Source: Lentzea atacamensis (GTDB lineage Bacteria; Actinomycetota; Actinomycetes; Mycobacteriales; Pseudonocardiaceae). From it: DNA of 64,000 bases. The stretch is taken from contig NZ_QLTT01000005.1 in assembly GCF_003269295.1 (NCBI RefSeq), forward strand, positions 434,001 through 498,000, written 5' to 3'. Position numbers and translations under genes: made by a program. Shown one piece after another: positions 1 to 10,527 of this stretch. Under the pieces are notes generated by a model that saw only the letters and a program-made list of their open reading frames with translations, was not told where the DNA came from and ran no database searches. How positions within the stretch are numbered: the stretch's first letter is position 1; every line of letters starts with the position of its first letter.

Positions 1-716
1 AACCGCTCGGGTGGACCAGTGCACGTCACCCGGTGAACGGGTGGGTCGGAGGCGAACTCGTCGCGCTCGGTCAGCAGCCGCACGACGTCCTTCACCGTCT
101 CCTCGGCGCTCGACACCAGCGTCACGGCCTCGCCCATGACGATCTGGATCACGCCGGTCAGCAACGGGTAGTGCGTGCAGCCGAGCACGACGGTGTCGAC
201 CTCGGCGCGCTGCAACGGTTCCAGGTACGCCTGCGCCAGCCCGAGCACCTGCCGCCCGGACGTGATGCCGCGCTCGACGAAGTCGACGAACCGGGGGCAC
301 GCCGCTGCCGTCACCGTCACGTCCCGCGCCGCCTGGAACGCGTCCTGGTAGGCGTGCGAGTTGATCGTGCCGACCGTGGCGATCACGCCGATCCGGCCGT
401 TGTGAGTGGTCGTCACCGCGCGCCGCACCGCGGGCAGGATCACCTCGACCACCGGCACGTCGTAGCGCTCACGCGCGTCGCGGAAGCAGGCGGCGGACGC
501 GGTGTTGCACGCGATCACGAGCATCTTCGAGCCCTCGTCGACCAGCCGGTCGCAGATCTCCAGGGCGTGCTTGCGCGCCTGCGCGATCGGGAGCGGCCCG
601 TACGGACCGTTCGCCGTGTCGCCGATGTAGTGGATCGACTCGCCGGGCAGCTGGTCCATGATCGCTCGGGCGACCGTGAGGCCGCCGACGCCCGAGTCCA
701 TGATCCCGATCGTCAC
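1..716 (-). CDS. murI: Glutamate racemase (3' end outside window)
   Basis: Interconverts L- and D-glutamate, supplying D-Glu for peptidoglycan; cytoplasmic. The reading frame starts at GTG 716 and stays open to the window edge, giving 238 codons. The N-terminal [10 protein letters not shown] loop and both catalytic cysteines are visible: Cys70 in ACNTAS and Cys180 in GCTHYPLL. The GTG overlaps the TGA of the upstream rhomboid gene (GTGA), so the two are translationally coupled, as in the mycobacterial mec-cysO-cysM-rhomboid-murI order. About 25-30 C-terminal residues are probably missing. Confidence 0.95.
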   Translation of the reverse strand, partial: MTIGIMDSGVGGLTVARAIMDQLPGESIHYIGDTANGPYGPLPIAQARKHALEICDRLVDEGSKMLVIACNTASAACFRDARERYDVPVVEVILPAVRRAVTTTHNGRIGVIATVGTINSHAYQDAFQAARDVTVTAAACPRFVDFVERGITSGRQVLGLAQAYLEPLQRAEVDTVVLGCTHYPLLTGVIQIVMGEAVTLVSSAEETVKDVVRLLTERDEFASDPPVHRVTCTGPPER

Positions 717-1345
717 GCGGTGAATGTAGCCGGTGCGCTCCTGCGGCGGTTGTCACGAGACACACCCCACGCGGCGAGAACGCCGCCGATTGCGCCGAAC
801 AGGTGGCCTTCCCACGACACCCCTGGCTGACCGGGCAGCACGCCCCACAACGCGGCGCCGTACAGGGCGAACACGCCGACCGCGATCACCAGCTGCAGCC
901 ACGACCGCGCGAAGAGCCCGCGCACCAGCAGGAACGCCAGGAACCCGAACACCAGCCCGGACGCGCCGATGTGGCTGCCGGGGCTGCCGAACACCCACAC
1001 GCCGAGCGCCGACGACAGCCAGATGACCGCGGTGATCTGGAAGAACTGCTTGAGCCCACCGGAGGTCGCGAGGAACCCGAGCAGCAGCAACGGAACCGCG
1101 TTGCCGGTGAGGTGGCTCCAGTCGCCGTGGATCAGCGGCATCCACAGGAGGTTGTCCCACTCGCCGAAGTCGCGCGGCCGCACGCCGTCGCCCTCCAGCG
1201 AGCCGCCGGTCGCCATGTCGAACGCCTCGACGACGTAGAGGAAGCCGACGAACCCGGCCACGACGAACAGCGACAGCACGGGGTGCGGCGGGATGACCCG
1301 TTTCGCTAGGGCGGTGCGGTCCACGTTTCCAGAGTACGTGCCCAT
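713..1345 (-). CDS. Rhomboid-family intramembrane serine protease
   Basis: Integral membrane protease of 210 aa with six or more hydrophobic segments. The GASG motif places the catalytic serine at about 129, and the partner histidine is 181 in WEGHLFG; HLTGN near residue 79 matches the conserved oxyanion region. ATG 1345 was chosen because longer versions would run into the divergent SMP-30 gene starting at 1357. Only 11 bp separate the two starts, so the promoters must overlap the coding regions or one transcript is leaderless. The gene sits directly before murI, as its orthologue does in mycobacteria. The substrate is unknown. Confidence 0.9.
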   Translation of the reverse strand: MGTYSGNVDRTALAKRVIPPHPVLSLFVVAGFVGFLYVVEAFDMATGGSLEGDGVRPRDFGEWDNLLWMPLIHGDWSHLTGNAVPLLLLGFLATSGGLKQFFQITAVIWLSSALGVWVFGSPGSHIGASGLVFGFLAFLLVRGLFARSWLQLVIAVGVFALYGAALWGVLPGQPGVSWEGHLFGAIGGVLAAWGVSRDNRRRSAPATFTA

Positions 1346-1356
1346 AAGCTGATCAG

Positions 1357-2217
1357 GTGTCGATCGAAGTAGCGGTGCGCGCATCGGCCCAGCTCGGCGA
1401 GGGGCCGACATGGGACCACAGCAGTTCCACCCTGCTGTGGGTGGACATCCTGGCCTCCGAGGTCCACCGCTACGCCCCGGCGCGGGACGACGACGCCGTG
1501 CTCGTGGTGCCCCAGCACGTGGGCGCCGCCAAGCCGCGGGCCCAGGGCGGCATCGTCTGCAACCTCCGCGACGGCATCGCGTTGATCGACCGCGACGGCA
1601 CCAAGTCGTGGCTCGTCTACTGGGCGCGCGACGGCGTGCGCGGCAACGACGCGGGCATCGACCCGTCGGGTCGTCTGTGGGCCGGCACGATGCGCTACGA
1701 CCAGGCCTCCGACGAGGGCTGGCTCGCCAGGATCACCGGCGAGGGCGCCGCAAAGGTCATGGTGGACAAGGTGAACACCAGCAACGGCGTCGGCTGGAGC
1801 CCCGACGGCACGCTGATGTACTACATCGACACCCCGACCCGCCGGATCGACGTGTTCGACTTCGACAACGCCTCCGGCACCGTCGCGAACCGCCGTCCGC
1901 TGACGCACGTCGGCAACACCGATGGCTGGCCGGACGGGCTGTGCGTCGACGCTGACGGGTGCGTGTGGGTCGCGCTGTGGGGCGGGCACGCCGTGCGCCG
2001 CTACACGCCTGCCGGTGAGCTGGACCGGGAGATCGAACTGCCGGTCGACCAGCCGACGGCGTGCTGCTTCGGCGGCGAGGACTTCACCGATCTCTACGTC
2101 ACGTCGGCGCGGGTCGGCCTGTCGGATCAGGCGTTGATGGACCGGCAGCTCAACGGCTCGGTGCTGGTGCTGCCGGGCGTCGGTGCCGGGGTGCCTGGAA
2201 CGGCCTTCGCAGGCTGA
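1357..2217 (+). CDS. SMP-30/gluconolactonase/LRE family protein
   Basis: A 286-aa six-bladed beta-propeller protein of the SMP-30 (regucalcin/gluconolactonase) family. These are metal-dependent sugar lactonases in the cytoplasm. The family signature is seen in LGEGPTWD near residue 14, the NDAGIDPSGRLWAGTM region, the NGVGWSPDG turn and WPDGLCVDADG. The acid ligand (Glu15) and Asn/Asp metal ligands are in place. It starts at GTG 1357, almost abutting the divergent rhomboid gene. It is one of two genes inserted into the conserved cysM-rhomboid-murI order. The true substrate (gluconolactone or another sugar lactone) cannot be read from sequence. Confidence 0.87.
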   Translation: MSIEVAVRASAQLGEGPTWDHSSSTLLWVDILASEVHRYAPARDDDAVLVVPQHVGAAKPRAQGGIVCNLRDGIALIDRDGTKSWLVYWARDGVRGNDAGIDPSGRLWAGTMRYDQASDEGWLARITGEGAAKVMVDKVNTSNGVGWSPDGTLMYYIDTPTRRIDVFDFDNASGTVANRRPLTHVGNTDGWPDGLCVDADGCVWVALWGGHAVRRYTPAGELDREIELPVDQPTACCFGGEDFTDLYVTSARVGLSDQALMDRQLNGSVLVLPGVGAGVPGTAFAG

Positions 2218-2261
2218 CGCAGGCGTCCCCCTGAGCTGGGAACCCCTGCGTCACAACGTAC

Positions 2262-2864
2262 TCAGCGGGTCTGACGGTTTTCGGGCTCTGCCGGCGGGCC
2301 CTGCCAACGCCAGCCGGTCTGCGGCTCACGGCCGGGCAGGCTGGTGCGGTTGGTGGCCCAGAGCAGGCCGGTCCAGGGATCCACGTCGAGGTCGCCGTGG
2401 GGGAACATCCTCGCGAGCACGCGAGCACAGACGTCGCGTGGCGGGTCGAGCCGAAGACCGAGGCCGCGGGCGATGTCCTCGCCGTGCACCAGTGCTTCGA
2501 CGCAGCCCATGCCGGCGAAGTGCGCGGGGCCGGCCATGCCGGTGGGGTGGTAGGCACGCACGGACGGCACTGTTGTCCGCACCACCGAGGCGAGGATCCT
2601 GCCACCGGTCACCGCGAACTCCAGCACTTCGGCCGGGCTCGCCTCCTTGTCCGCAACAGCGAGGAAGCGCACGTAGCGGGCATCAGGCCGGGCGACGAGC
2701 TGCGCTGCGTAGGACAGCAGGCAGTCGCCGACGTGTTCGGCGGTCTGCCGGCAGTTCCACTCTCCTGTGCCGGGGAGGGTCACCCAGTCCCGGCCGGTCG
2801 CGGGGCCGAGTGTGCCGGCCAGGCAGGAGACAGCCGCGTCAAGATCGTCAGCGGTGACCGTCAC
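2262..2864 (-). CDS. Maleylpyruvate isomerase N-terminal / DinB-fold protein
   Basis: A 200-aa protein of the mycothiol-dependent maleylpyruvate isomerase N-terminal superfamily (DinB-like four-helix bundle). The family feature visible is a tryptophan followed by ..CRQTAEHVGDCLLSY, where the histidine is a likely metal ligand; a second conserved block is VEALVHGEDIARGL. GTG 2864 fits the start of the conserved domain, whereas the open frame extends further upstream only in antisense to cysM. Members act as thiol-dependent transferases or isomerases or are uncharacterised; no substrate can be assigned. It lies 3' of cysM on the same strand and is not part of the usual mycobacterial cluster. 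Confidence 0.72.
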   Translation of the reverse strand: MTVTADDLDAAVSCLAGTLGPATGRDWVTLPGTGEWNCRQTAEHVGDCLLSYAAQLVARPDARYVRFLAVADKEASPAEVLEFAVTGGRILASVVRTTVPSVRAYHPTGMAGPAHFAGMGCVEALVHGEDIARGLGLRLDPPRDVCARVLARMFPHGDLDVDPWTGLLWATNRTSLPGREPQTGWRWQGPPAEPENRQTR

Positions 2865-2914
2865 CGCCGCAGGATAGCGGGCAAGGGCGGACGCGTTGGA
2901 CACGTCCGCCCTGC

Positions 2915-4153
<1,239 letters not shown>

Positions 4154-4174
4154 CTACCTCCGGGGAAACGTAAC

Positions 4175-4585
4175 TCAGGACTCGATGATCTTGACCGGTT
4201 CCTCGGTCACGACACCGTCGACGATGCGGTACGACCGCAGCTCGTACTCGATCGGATCACGCGTGGAGATCAGCACGTAGTGTGCCTGAGGCTCGTTCGC
4301 GAACTTGATGTCCGTGCGAGACGGATAGGCCTCTGTCGCGGTGTGCGAGTGGTAGATGACCACCGCTTCCTCGTCGTTGGCCTGCATCTCGCGGTACACC
4401 TTGAGCTGCTCAGCTGCGTCGAACCGGTAGAACGTGGGCGAGCGCTCCGCGTTCTCCATCTCGATGAGGCGCTCAGGGCGATCAGAGCCCTCGGGCCCCG
4501 CGATCTGCCCGCACGCCTCGTCGGGATGATCGCGACGCGCGTGGGCCACCATCGCGTCCACCAGGTCACGGCGAATCACCAGCAC
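4175..4585 (-). CDS. mec: Mec: JAMM metalloprotease releasing cysteine from CysO
   Basis: Zinc-dependent JAMM/MPN+ peptidase of 136 aa that hydrolyses the CysO-cysteine bond. The signature is complete: Glu23 in HPDEACG, then HSH at 79-81 with Ser89 and Asp92 (pattern HxHx7SxxD). The start at GTG 4585 is preceded by an AGGA eight bases upstream; the longer open frame to 4642 adds a poorly conserved N-terminus. It is the first gene of the mec-cysO-cysM operon and is transcribed divergently from the ArsR-type gene at 4696. Confidence 0.93.
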   Translation of the reverse strand: MLVIRRDLVDAMVAHARRDHPDEACGQIAGPEGSDRPERLIEMENAERSPTFYRFDAAEQLKVYREMQANDEEAVVIYHSHTATEAYPSRTDIKFANEPQAHYVLISTRDPIEYELRSYRIVDGVVTEEPVKIIES

Positions 4586-4662
4586 GTTGTCAATCCTACG
4601 GGCTGGCGGGACTTGTCTCGGTATGCGAGATAACCGCGGCACGCTGGTTGTTTTAGCACTGG

Positions 4663-4672
4663 CTAATATTAG
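4663..4672. promoter_or_regulatory. AT-rich palindrome CTAATATTAG in mec/arsR-type intergenic region
   Basis: A perfect 10-bp palindrome sits 24 bp before the ArsR-family start and 78 bp before mec. In this GC-rich DNA an AT-rich palindrome next to an ArsR/SmtB gene is a plausible autoregulatory operator, or a -10 region overlapping one. The assignment is inferred from position only. Confidence 0.4.
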
Positions 4673-4695
4673 TCGCAGCTACTACAGTCGCTGTC

Positions 4696-5058
4696 GTGCA
4701 CGCGTTCGACGTTCTCGGAGACCCGGTGCGCAGGCGGATCCTGGAGCTCCTCGCCGGTGGCGAGCGGGCGGCGGGTGACGTCGGCGCAGCGGTGCAGGCC
4801 GAGTTCGGGATCACCCAGTCCGCGGTCTCGCAGCACCTGAAAGTGCTGCGCTCGAACGGGTTCGTCCAGGTCAGACCCGAGGGCAACCGCCGGGTCTACG
4901 CCGTGGCGCCCGACCCGCTGCGGGAGATCGACGCGTGGCTCGACCACTTCCGGCGGTTCTGGGAACCGCACCTCGACGCGCTCGCGACCGAACTGGCCCG
5001 CGGCAAGCGTGAGCGCAGGCTCCAGGAGGAGGCAGACCATGACCGACCGCAGCTATGA
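4696..5058 (+). CDS. ArsR-family winged-helix transcriptional regulator
   Basis: A 120-aa regulator with the ArsR winged-helix core: FDVLGDPVRRRILELL at the N-terminus and recognition helix ITQSAVSQHLKVLRSNGFV. No cysteine metal-sensing motif (ELCVCDL type) is present. It therefore resembles the SRPBCC-linked ArsR regulators rather than metalloregulators. It overlaps the next gene by 20 bp, and three genes (ArsR, SRPBCC, SRPBCC) run as one unit. It probably represses its own operon through the intergenic palindrome; the signal is unknown. Confidence 0.9.
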   Translation: MHAFDVLGDPVRRRILELLAGGERAAGDVGAAVQAEFGITQSAVSQHLKVLRSNGFVQVRPEGNRRVYAVAPDPLREIDAWLDHFRRFWEPHLDALATELARGKRERRLQEEADHDRPQL

Positions 5059-5539
5059 GGGCGAGAAGCTCGTCATCCGGCGGCACTACAAGGCCGAGCG
5101 TGAGGACGTCTGGGAGGCGATCACCGATCCCGCACGCCTGGTGCGCTGGTTCCTGCCCATCTCGGGAGACCTGCGCGTCGGCGGCCGGTACCAGCTGGAG
5201 GGCAACGCGGGTGGTGAGATCGTCCGCTGCGACAGGCCCAGCGAGATCGGCCTCACCTGGGAGATCGGCGAGATGAGCACAGACGTGCTCGTGCGGCTCG
5301 ACCCGGACGGCGACTCCACGATCCTCACGCTGACCCACTCCCCCATGCCCGGCGAGTTCGTCCCCGGTACCGGCGCCGGGTGGGAGCTGGGACTCGTGGC
5401 GCTGGAGAAGTACCTCGCAGGAGAACTGCCGGACGGCCGCGCGGTCGACTGGATCGCGGCATCGGCGCAGGAGGACCTGGCGGCGGCGCACGAGCTGGCG
5501 GAGCAGATCGCCGGAGAATGGGTGAAGGTGGTCCGATGA
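5039..5539 (+). CDS. SRPBCC (AHSA1-like) domain protein
   Basis: A 166-aa START-like/AHSA1 fold protein. It shows the family pattern of an N-terminal strand, then EDVWEAITDPARLVRWFLPI, a GG.Y turn and a C-terminal helix. ATG 5039 is preceded by a strong AGGAGG and lies within the 3' end of the ArsR gene, so translation is coupled. Such proteins bind small hydrophobic ligands or assist chaperones. In ArsR-SRPBCC pairs the role is usually unknown. Confidence 0.88.
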   Translation: MTDRSYEGEKLVIRRHYKAEREDVWEAITDPARLVRWFLPISGDLRVGGRYQLEGNAGGEIVRCDRPSEIGLTWEIGEMSTDVLVRLDPDGDSTILTLTHSPMPGEFVPGTGAGWELGLVALEKYLAGELPDGRAVDWIAASAQEDLAAAHELAEQIAGEWVKVVR

Positions 5540-5961
5540 GGTTCACCAGCGAGATCGTGCTGAACAAGCCGATCGAACGGGTGCGGGTGCTCACCTCCGA
5601 CCCCGCCCACGTGCACCAGTGGCAGCCGGACCTGCTCAGCATCACCCAGCACAGCGAGACGCCCGGCGCGGCCGGGTCGACGGCGACGCTGACGTACCGC
5701 AAGTTCACGCTCGAAGAGACGGTGCTGGCCGCGACCGCCGACGAACGGACCTCGCGCTACGAAACGCGCGGCATGGTGCACACCATCACCAACCGGTACA
5801 CCAGGATCGACGATCAGCGCACGAAGCTGGTGAGCGACAACGAGTTCCAGCTCTCCGGCCTGCTGAAGCTCGGCCGGAGGGTGCTGGAGAAGTCGTTGCG
5901 CGAGCAGGCCGAGCGCAACCTCGGCAACTTCAAGGCGTTCATCGACAACGCAGCGCCCTGA
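5536..5961 (+). CDS. Second SRPBCC-family protein
   Basis: A 141-aa polyketide-cyclase/dehydrase-like SRPBCC protein. The N-terminal strand FTSEIVLNKPIERV and the long C-terminal helix EKSLREQAERNLGNFKAFI are typical. ATG 5536 overlaps the previous stop (ATGA), completing a three-gene cassette under the ArsR-type regulator. Its 3' end overlaps the convergent 83-aa gene by 23 bp. The ligand is unknown. Confidence 0.85.
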   Translation: MRFTSEIVLNKPIERVRVLTSDPAHVHQWQPDLLSITQHSETPGAAGSTATLTYRKFTLEETVLAATADERTSRYETRGMVHTITNRYTRIDDQRTKLVSDNEFQLSGLLKLGRRVLEKSLREQAERNLGNFKAFIDNAAP

Positions 5962-6190
5962 CCAGGCACCACGTGGCGGCGGCGAGCCCGCAGAGCCGCA
6001 GCACACCACCGCGGCGTTGCTCCTCGGAGAGAGTGGGCCATTCGGCCAGCTCCACCGCCGTTGCCGCCGCGGTCGCGCCGATGGCCATGCGCAGCAACGC
6101 CCTGTTGCGGCCGTGCAGCGGATGACGACGGACGGGTGGCGGTACGAGCTCGGACACGACACCGGCAGCCTGGTCAATCACATCGGTCAT
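5939..6190 (-). CDS. Small putative membrane protein (83 aa)
   Basis: An 83-aa protein with two short hydrophobic stretches (around residues 33-48 and 65-77) separated by an acidic segment. I do not recognise a family. Codon usage is GC3-rich like its neighbours. It is 17 bp upstream of the P1 peptidase stop codon region but has no obvious coupling to it. The 23-bp convergent overlap with the SRPBCC gene is tolerable. It could be a spurious frame, although the hydrophobic pattern argues for a real gene. Confidence 0.55.
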   Translation of the reverse strand: MTDVIDQAAGVVSELVPPPVRRHPLHGRNRALLRMAIGATAAATAVELAEWPTLSEEQRRGGVLRLCGLAAATWCLVRALRCR

Positions 6191-6207
6191 ACCCGACGGC
6201 TACCCAC

Positions 6208-7119
6208 TCAGAGGTCGCGGAACGCCTTGACCTCGTTCAGCGACGTGGCTTCGCGGGCACCGGACACCACGGCCTCCGCGAACATCTCCGCTGCCGCCGC
6301 GCAGAGAGCGTCCAATGCGAACGGACGCGGCTCAGCCAGCGGCACGGCACCCGTGGCCAGCGCGAACACCGTGTCACCGTCGAACATGGAGTGGGCGGGC
6401 CGCACCGCGCGCGCCAGACCGTCCTGCGCGGCCATCGCCAGCCGCTGACACTCCGCTTTGGACAGTGCCGCGTCCACCGCGACCACGCCGATCGTGGTGT
6501 TGAGGCCCTCGGGTTTGCGCTCGGGCAACGCGACAGCGCTGGTGCCGAGCGACGGCAGCCACGGCAGGCCCGTCGCGCGGTCCACGACCTCGCCGGCCGC
6601 GTTCACCACGGCCAGGGCACCGATCCGATGCGCACCGACCGTCGTCGACGCCGACCCGATGCCGCCCTTCAACGACCCGACCCGGGCACCGGCACCCGCA
6701 CCGACGCAGCCGAGCGCGAACTCCTCGGCAGCCGCCTCGCAAGCCGCATAGCCGAACGATGAATCCGGTCTGTTGCCCCAGGACGACATCGGCAGGTCGA
6801 AGATCACCGCACCCGGCACGATCGGCACCACGTGGTGCGGCTGCGGGCCGACGGGAAAGCCGATCGACCGTTCCGCCAGCCACCGCATCACACCGTCCGC
6901 GGCCGCCAGCCCGTACGCCGAACCGCCGGAAAGGCAGACGGCGTGCACCTGTTGCACGAGGTTCGCCGGGTCCAGCAGGTCCGTCTCGCGGGTGCCCGGC
7001 GCACCGCCGCGACCGTCGACCGCGCCGACCGCACCGGCGGGCACCAGTACGACGGTGGTGCCGGTGGCCCAGCCGGGTTCGATCCGGTGGTGGTGCCCGA
7101 CGAGGACGCCGGGGATCAC
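6208..7119 (-). CDS. P1-family (DmpA-like) aminopeptidase
   Basis: A 303-aa N-terminal-nucleophile hydrolase of peptidase family P1 (DmpA/BapA type), which cleaves itself into two subunits to expose a Ser/Thr nucleophile. Family blocks seen are ETDLLDP, VHAVCLSGGSAYGL, GAVIFDL, RVGSLKGGIGSAS and LNTTIGVVAVDA; the last holds the likely Asn-Thr autoprocessing site. GTG 7119 overlaps the DUF2017 stop (GTGA). The order clpS-DUF2017-P1 matches Rv1331-Rv1333, where the P1 gene directly precedes mec. Here a 1 kb cassette intervenes. Confidence 0.9.
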   Translation of the reverse strand: MIPGVLVGHHHRIEPGWATGTTVVLVPAGAVGAVDGRGGAPGTRETDLLDPANLVQQVHAVCLSGGSAYGLAAADGVMRWLAERSIGFPVGPQPHHVVPIVPGAVIFDLPMSSWGNRPDSSFGYAACEAAAEEFALGCVGAGAGARVGSLKGGIGSASTTVGAHRIGALAVVNAAGEVVDRATGLPWLPSLGTSAVALPERKPEGLNTTIGVVAVDAALSKAECQRLAMAAQDGLARAVRPAHSMFDGDTVFALATGAVPLAEPRPFALDALCAAAAEMFAEAVVSGAREATSLNEVKAFRDL

Positions 7120-7673
7120 GGCATCATCGCGTCGACCAGGGTGTCCTGCACCCAGGTCAGCCAGTGGTAGACGCCGAGGTGAGGCGATCTGGGGTCCTCC
7201 GGCGGCAGCTCGTCCGGCATGTCCTCGGTGACGTCCAGCGCGGTGCCCAGGGCGAGGCGCACGTCGTTCAGCGACGCGAGCCACGCTTCGGCCTCACCGA
7301 TGGAGAGCCGGATCTCGCCGCCGTCGGGCGAGCAGGTCTGCAGCACGATCTCGGCCGCACCCGTCTTGTGGTCCAGAAGCTCCGGCTCGTGCAACGACCG
7401 CAGCGCCGCCGCCGAGTTGACCTCGTCCGGATCCGGTGCGTCGTCGTCCAACCGATGAAAATCAGGCAGAAGCCTGCCCAGGATCGGATCATCCGGCGCT
7501 TCCGACGGGCCTGTTCTGATGCCGGTCAGCTCGGCGAGCTCGTCCTGCGGCGCCTCCTCGGCGCGAGCGAGCAGCATGTCCTGGATCTGGCTGACCAGAC
7601 CGCGGACGACCGCCGCTTCCTGGCGGTCGAGCCTGCCGATGACGACGTCACCGTCGCGGATCCACCGCTTCAC
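7116..7673 (-). CDS. DUF2017 family protein
   Basis: A 185-aa actinobacterial protein of the DUF2017 family. Conserved features are an N-terminal RRQEA-like basic/acidic helix, a central [11 protein letters not shown] block and a C-terminal [14 protein letters not shown] helix. It is encoded between clpS and the P1 peptidase with GTGA overlaps on both sides, the same arrangement as Rv1332. The function is unknown; the constant link with clpS suggests a role around protein turnover (inference). Confidence 0.85.
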   Translation of the reverse strand: MKRWIRDGDVVIGRLDRQEAAVVRGLVSQIQDMLLARAEEAPQDELAELTGIRTGPSEAPDDPILGRLLPDFHRLDDDAPDPDEVNSAAALRSLHEPELLDHKTGAAEIVLQTCSPDGGEIRLSIGEAEAWLASLNDVRLALGTALDVTEDMPDELPPEDPRSPHLGVYHWLTWVQDTLVDAMMP

Positions 7674-7969
7674 GAGGCCCGCTGCATGGTCGCCCAGAGC
7701 CCCGCCGCGTGGAGCTTCGCCACGTCGGCCTCCACCTTGTCCTTCGTGCCCGATGTCACGATCGCCTTGCCCTTGTGGTGCACGTCGAGCATCAGCTTGG
7801 TCGCTTTGTCCCTGCTGAAGCCGAACAGCTTCTGGAAGACGTACGTCACGTACGACATGAGGTTGACCGGGTCGTTCCAGACCACGGTCTGCCAAGGCCG
7901 GTCCTCCGCGGCGATCTCCTCGCCGATGGCCTCTGGCTGCGTCCGTTCCTGTTCGACGGGCGTGGTCAT
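7670..7969 (-). CDS. clpS: ATP-dependent Clp protease adaptor ClpS
   Basis: A 99-aa N-end-rule adaptor that delivers substrates to ClpAP/ClpCP. The core shows [17 protein letters not shown], the [15 protein letters not shown] segment and an acidic N-terminal extension. ATG 7969 follows a non-conserved leader region. It heads the clpS-DUF2017-P1 operon and is divergent from pncB across 79 bp. Confidence 0.95.
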   Translation of the reverse strand: MTTPVEQERTQPEAIGEEIAAEDRPWQTVVWNDPVNLMSYVTYVFQKLFGFSRDKATKLMLDVHHKGKAIVTSGTKDKVEADVAKLHAAGLWATMQRAS

Positions 7970-8048
7970 ACCGCCAATGGTGTCATGTTCGCCGCAGTGG
8001 CGGAGACCGCATGCGGCTAAACCGGATGCGACCTTAGGGTTGGCGACC

Positions 8049-9338
8049 ATGAACTCGACGGCGTTGCTGACCGACCACTACGAGCTCACGATGCTCGCGG
8101 CCGCGCTGCGTGACGGGACCGGTGACCGTCCGTGCGTGTTCGAGGTCTTCGCCCGCAGGCTCCCCGACGGCCGCCGCTACGGCGTCGTCGCAGGGGTGAA
8201 CCGTCTTTTGGACGCGATCGAGAACTTCCGCTTCGGCGAGGAGGAGATCGACCAGCTGCGCCGGAACGCCGTGGTCGACGACGCGACCTTGGACTGGCTC
8301 GCGAACTACCGGTTCTCCGGGGAGATCGACGGCTATCCGGAAGGCGAGCTGTACTTCCCTGGCTCGCCGGTGCTGACGGTTCGGGCGTCCTTCGCGGAAG
8401 GCGTCGTGCTGGAGACGCTCGCGCTCTCGATCCTCAACCACGACAGCGCCATCGCGTCCGCAGCTGCCCGCATGGTCACCGCGGCGAACGGCCGCCGCAT
8501 GATCGAGATGGGCTCGCGGCGCACGCACGAGGAAGCCGCCGTGGCGTGTGCCCGCGCGGCCTACCTCGCGGGCTTCACGGCGACCTCGAACCTGGAAGCG
8601 GGCCGCCGTCACGGCATCCCGACGGCGGGCACGTGCGCGCACGCGTTCACATTGCTGCACGACAGCGAGGAAGAGGCGTTCCGCAGCCAGATCGAAGCAC
8701 TGGGCGCCGGCACCACGTTGCTGGTCGACACCTACGACATCACCGAGGGCATCAAGAGCGCCGTCGCCGTCGCCGGTCCCGACCTGGGCGCGATCCGGAT
8801 CGACTCGGGCGACCTTGGCGTGCTGGCCAGGCAGGCACGTGACCAGCTCGACTCGCTGGGCGCGCGCAACACCCGGATCGTCGTGTCGGGCGACCTCGAC
8901 GAGTACTCGATCGCCGCCCTGCGCGCCGAACCGGTGGACGCGTACGGCGTCGGCACGTCGGTGGTGACCGGTTCCGGCGCACCGACCGCGGGCATGGTCT
9001 ACAAGCTGGTCGAGGTCGACGGCAGGCACGTCGAGAAGCGCAGCACGTCGAAGCAGTCGCGCGGCGGCTGGAAGAAGGCGTTGCGGCGGCACAAGGACAC
9101 CGGCACCGCACTGGAAGAGGTCGTGTTCCAGGCGTCCGCCGAGCCCGAGCTCGGCAAGTTCGACAAGCTCGTGCAGATCCCGCTGATGCGCGCTGGACAG
9201 GTCACCCCCGAGGTCCCCACGCTGGAGCAGAGCCGCGAACGTCTGCGCGCGGCACTGGTGAGCGTGCCGTGGGAGGGCCTCAAGCTCTCGCGCGGCGAGC
9301 CCGCGATCCCGACGGTCTACCTGGAGGAGTCCCGATGA
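8049..9338 (+). CDS. pncB: Nicotinate phosphoribosyltransferase
   Basis: A 429-aa enzyme of the Preiss-Handler NAD salvage route, making nicotinate mononucleotide from nicotinate and PRPP. Family motifs are [11 protein letters not shown] at the N-terminus, [11 protein letters not shown] with the phospho-acceptor histidine, the [11 protein letters not shown] loop and IRIDSGDLG in the PRPP site. The same frame is open far upstream in antisense to clpS, but ATG 8049 matches the family start. The downstream pncA overlaps by ATGA, forming a two-step salvage operon. Confidence 0.96.
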   Translation: MNSTALLTDHYELTMLAAALRDGTGDRPCVFEVFARRLPDGRRYGVVAGVNRLLDAIENFRFGEEEIDQLRRNAVVDDATLDWLANYRFSGEIDGYPEGELYFPGSPVLTVRASFAEGVVLETLALSILNHDSAIASAAARMVTAANGRRMIEMGSRRTHEEAAVACARAAYLAGFTATSNLEAGRRHGIPTAGTCAHAFTLLHDSEEEAFRSQIEALGAGTTLLVDTYDITEGIKSAVAVAGPDLGAIRIDSGDLGVLARQARDQLDSLGARNTRIVVSGDLDEYSIAALRAEPVDAYGVGTSVVTGSGAPTAGMVYKLVEVDGRHVEKRSTSKQSRGGWKKALRRHKDTGTALEEVVFQASAEPELGKFDKLVQIPLMRAGQVTPEVPTLEQSRERLRAALVSVPWEGLKLSRGEPAIPTVYLEESR

Positions 9339-9874
9339 CCAAGGCACTGATCGTCGTCGACGTGCAGAACGACTTCTGCGAGGGCGGTTCGCTCGCCGTC
9401 GCCGGTGGTGCGGCCGTCGCGGCGGCCATCTCGCAGCACATCGCCTCGTCGTCGTACGACCACGTCGTGGCGACGCGCGACTACCACGTGGATCCGGGCT
9501 CGCACTTCTCCGAGACCCCGGACTACGTCGACACCTGGCCCGCGCACTGCGTCGCGGGAACGCCCGGTGCGTCGTTCCACCCGGAACTGGACGTGTCGTC
9601 GGTCGAGCAGGTCTTCTCCAAGGGCCGTTTCGCCGCCGCCTACTCGGGTTTCGAGGCGGAGAACGACCTCGCGGGGTGGCTGACCGACAGGGGCGTGACC
9701 GATGTGGACGTCGTCGGCATCGCGACCGACCACTGCGTCCGCGCGACGGCGCTCGACGCCCAGCGCAACGGGTTCCGCACGACGGTGCTCGCCGGCCTCA
9801 CCGCGGCCGTTGCCGAGAACACCCGCGACGCCGCTCTGACCGAGCTGCGCGCCGCGGGTGTGCTTGTCGCCTAA
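9335..9874 (+). CDS. pncA: Nicotinamidase / pyrazinamidase
   Basis: A 179-aa cysteine amidohydrolase converting nicotinamide to nicotinate for PncB. The catalytic triad is Asp9 (VVDVQNDF), Lys96 (FSKGRF) and Cys134 (ATDHCVRA). The metal site is Asp49, His51, His57 and His71, the same numbering as mycobacterial PncA. It is translationally coupled to pncB. The stop overlaps the convergent extracytoplasmic-protein gene by 4 bp. Confidence 0.96.
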   Translation: MTKALIVVDVQNDFCEGGSLAVAGGAAVAAAISQHIASSSYDHVVATRDYHVDPGSHFSETPDYVDTWPAHCVAGTPGASFHPELDVSSVEQVFSKGRFAAAYSGFEAENDLAGWLTDRGVTDVDVVGIATDHCVRATALDAQRNGFRTTVLAGLTAAVAENTRDAALTELRAAGVLVA

Positions 9875-10527
9875 GGCGTCGGTGTGCAGGCCGTGGTGCC
9901 GATGGTGATGCTTCCGGTGTAACCGGACGACGGCTCGAACGTGATCTTCAGCAGCGTCATGCTGAGGCTGCCGTCGTTCGGCACCGGGAACACCGTGTCG
10001 GTGAACTTGGCCCTGGCGAGCACGGTTCCGTTGCCCGCCTTGATGTCGTGCACGTAGCCGGACGAGATCTGCTGCGGCAGCCCGGTCCAGCCGGACATCC
10101 CCTTGAGCTCCCACCCGGCACTGGTGCCGGCGTCGGTGGCCTCGCAGGTGATCTTCCACTCACCGATCTTGAGCCGCGGGCCCTTCGCGGCGACGAGCGC
10201 GGACAGCTCGAAGGCCTTGCCCGTGGCCACGGACCTGGTCTTGGTGATGAACTCGTCCGGGTTCACGACCTCGGTCGTGCACGCCGAGCTGGTCTCACCG
10301 ATCTTGAGCCCGCTCCTGCTCACTGCCGGGCTGGACCCGGTCACGGTGCCCGCCTGGTCCGGGTTCACGTCGCACACGGCGAGCGGTTCGACCTTGAAGG
10401 TCTGGTCCGCCTTGGCGAAGTCGGCGGAACCGGCGGACGCGGTGCCCGGCGGGTTGCTCGCGAACGCAGGGGCCGCGTTCGCCAGGGCCATGGCGATCAC
10501 GGCTCCTGCGATCAAACTCTTGTGCAC
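9871..10527 (-). CDS. Secreted protein of unknown function
   Basis: A 218-aa exported protein with a clear signal peptide (HKSLIAGAVIAMALANAAPAFA, cleavage after AFA). The mature part is Ser/Thr/Gly-rich with four cysteines that could form two disulfides (around residues 52, 82, 128 and 213). The C-terminal half contains VPNDGSLSMTLLKITF, which resembles NNDGSLTVNAIHIKLL in the anchor-P-like protein at 12185-12967, so the two may be distant relatives. No sortase signal or C-terminal membrane helix is present, so it is probably released. GTG 10527 is preceded by GGAGGG. I do not recognise a named family. Confidence 0.75.
   Translation of the reverse strand: MHKSLIAGAVIAMALANAAPAFASNPPGTASAGSADFAKADQTFKVEPLAVCDVNPDQAGTVTGSSPAVSRSGLKIGETSSACTTEVVNPDEFITKTRSVATGKAFELSALVAAKGPRLKIGEWKITCEATDAGTSAGWELKGMSGWTGLPQQISSGYVHDIKAGNGTVLARAKFTDTVFPVPNDGSLSMTLLKITFEPSSGYTGSITIGTTACTPTP

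Noticed and set aside
33..830. Plus-strand 265-aa frame
   Set aside because: Antisense of murI and the rhomboid gene; the minus-strand frame has intact glutamate racemase motifs.
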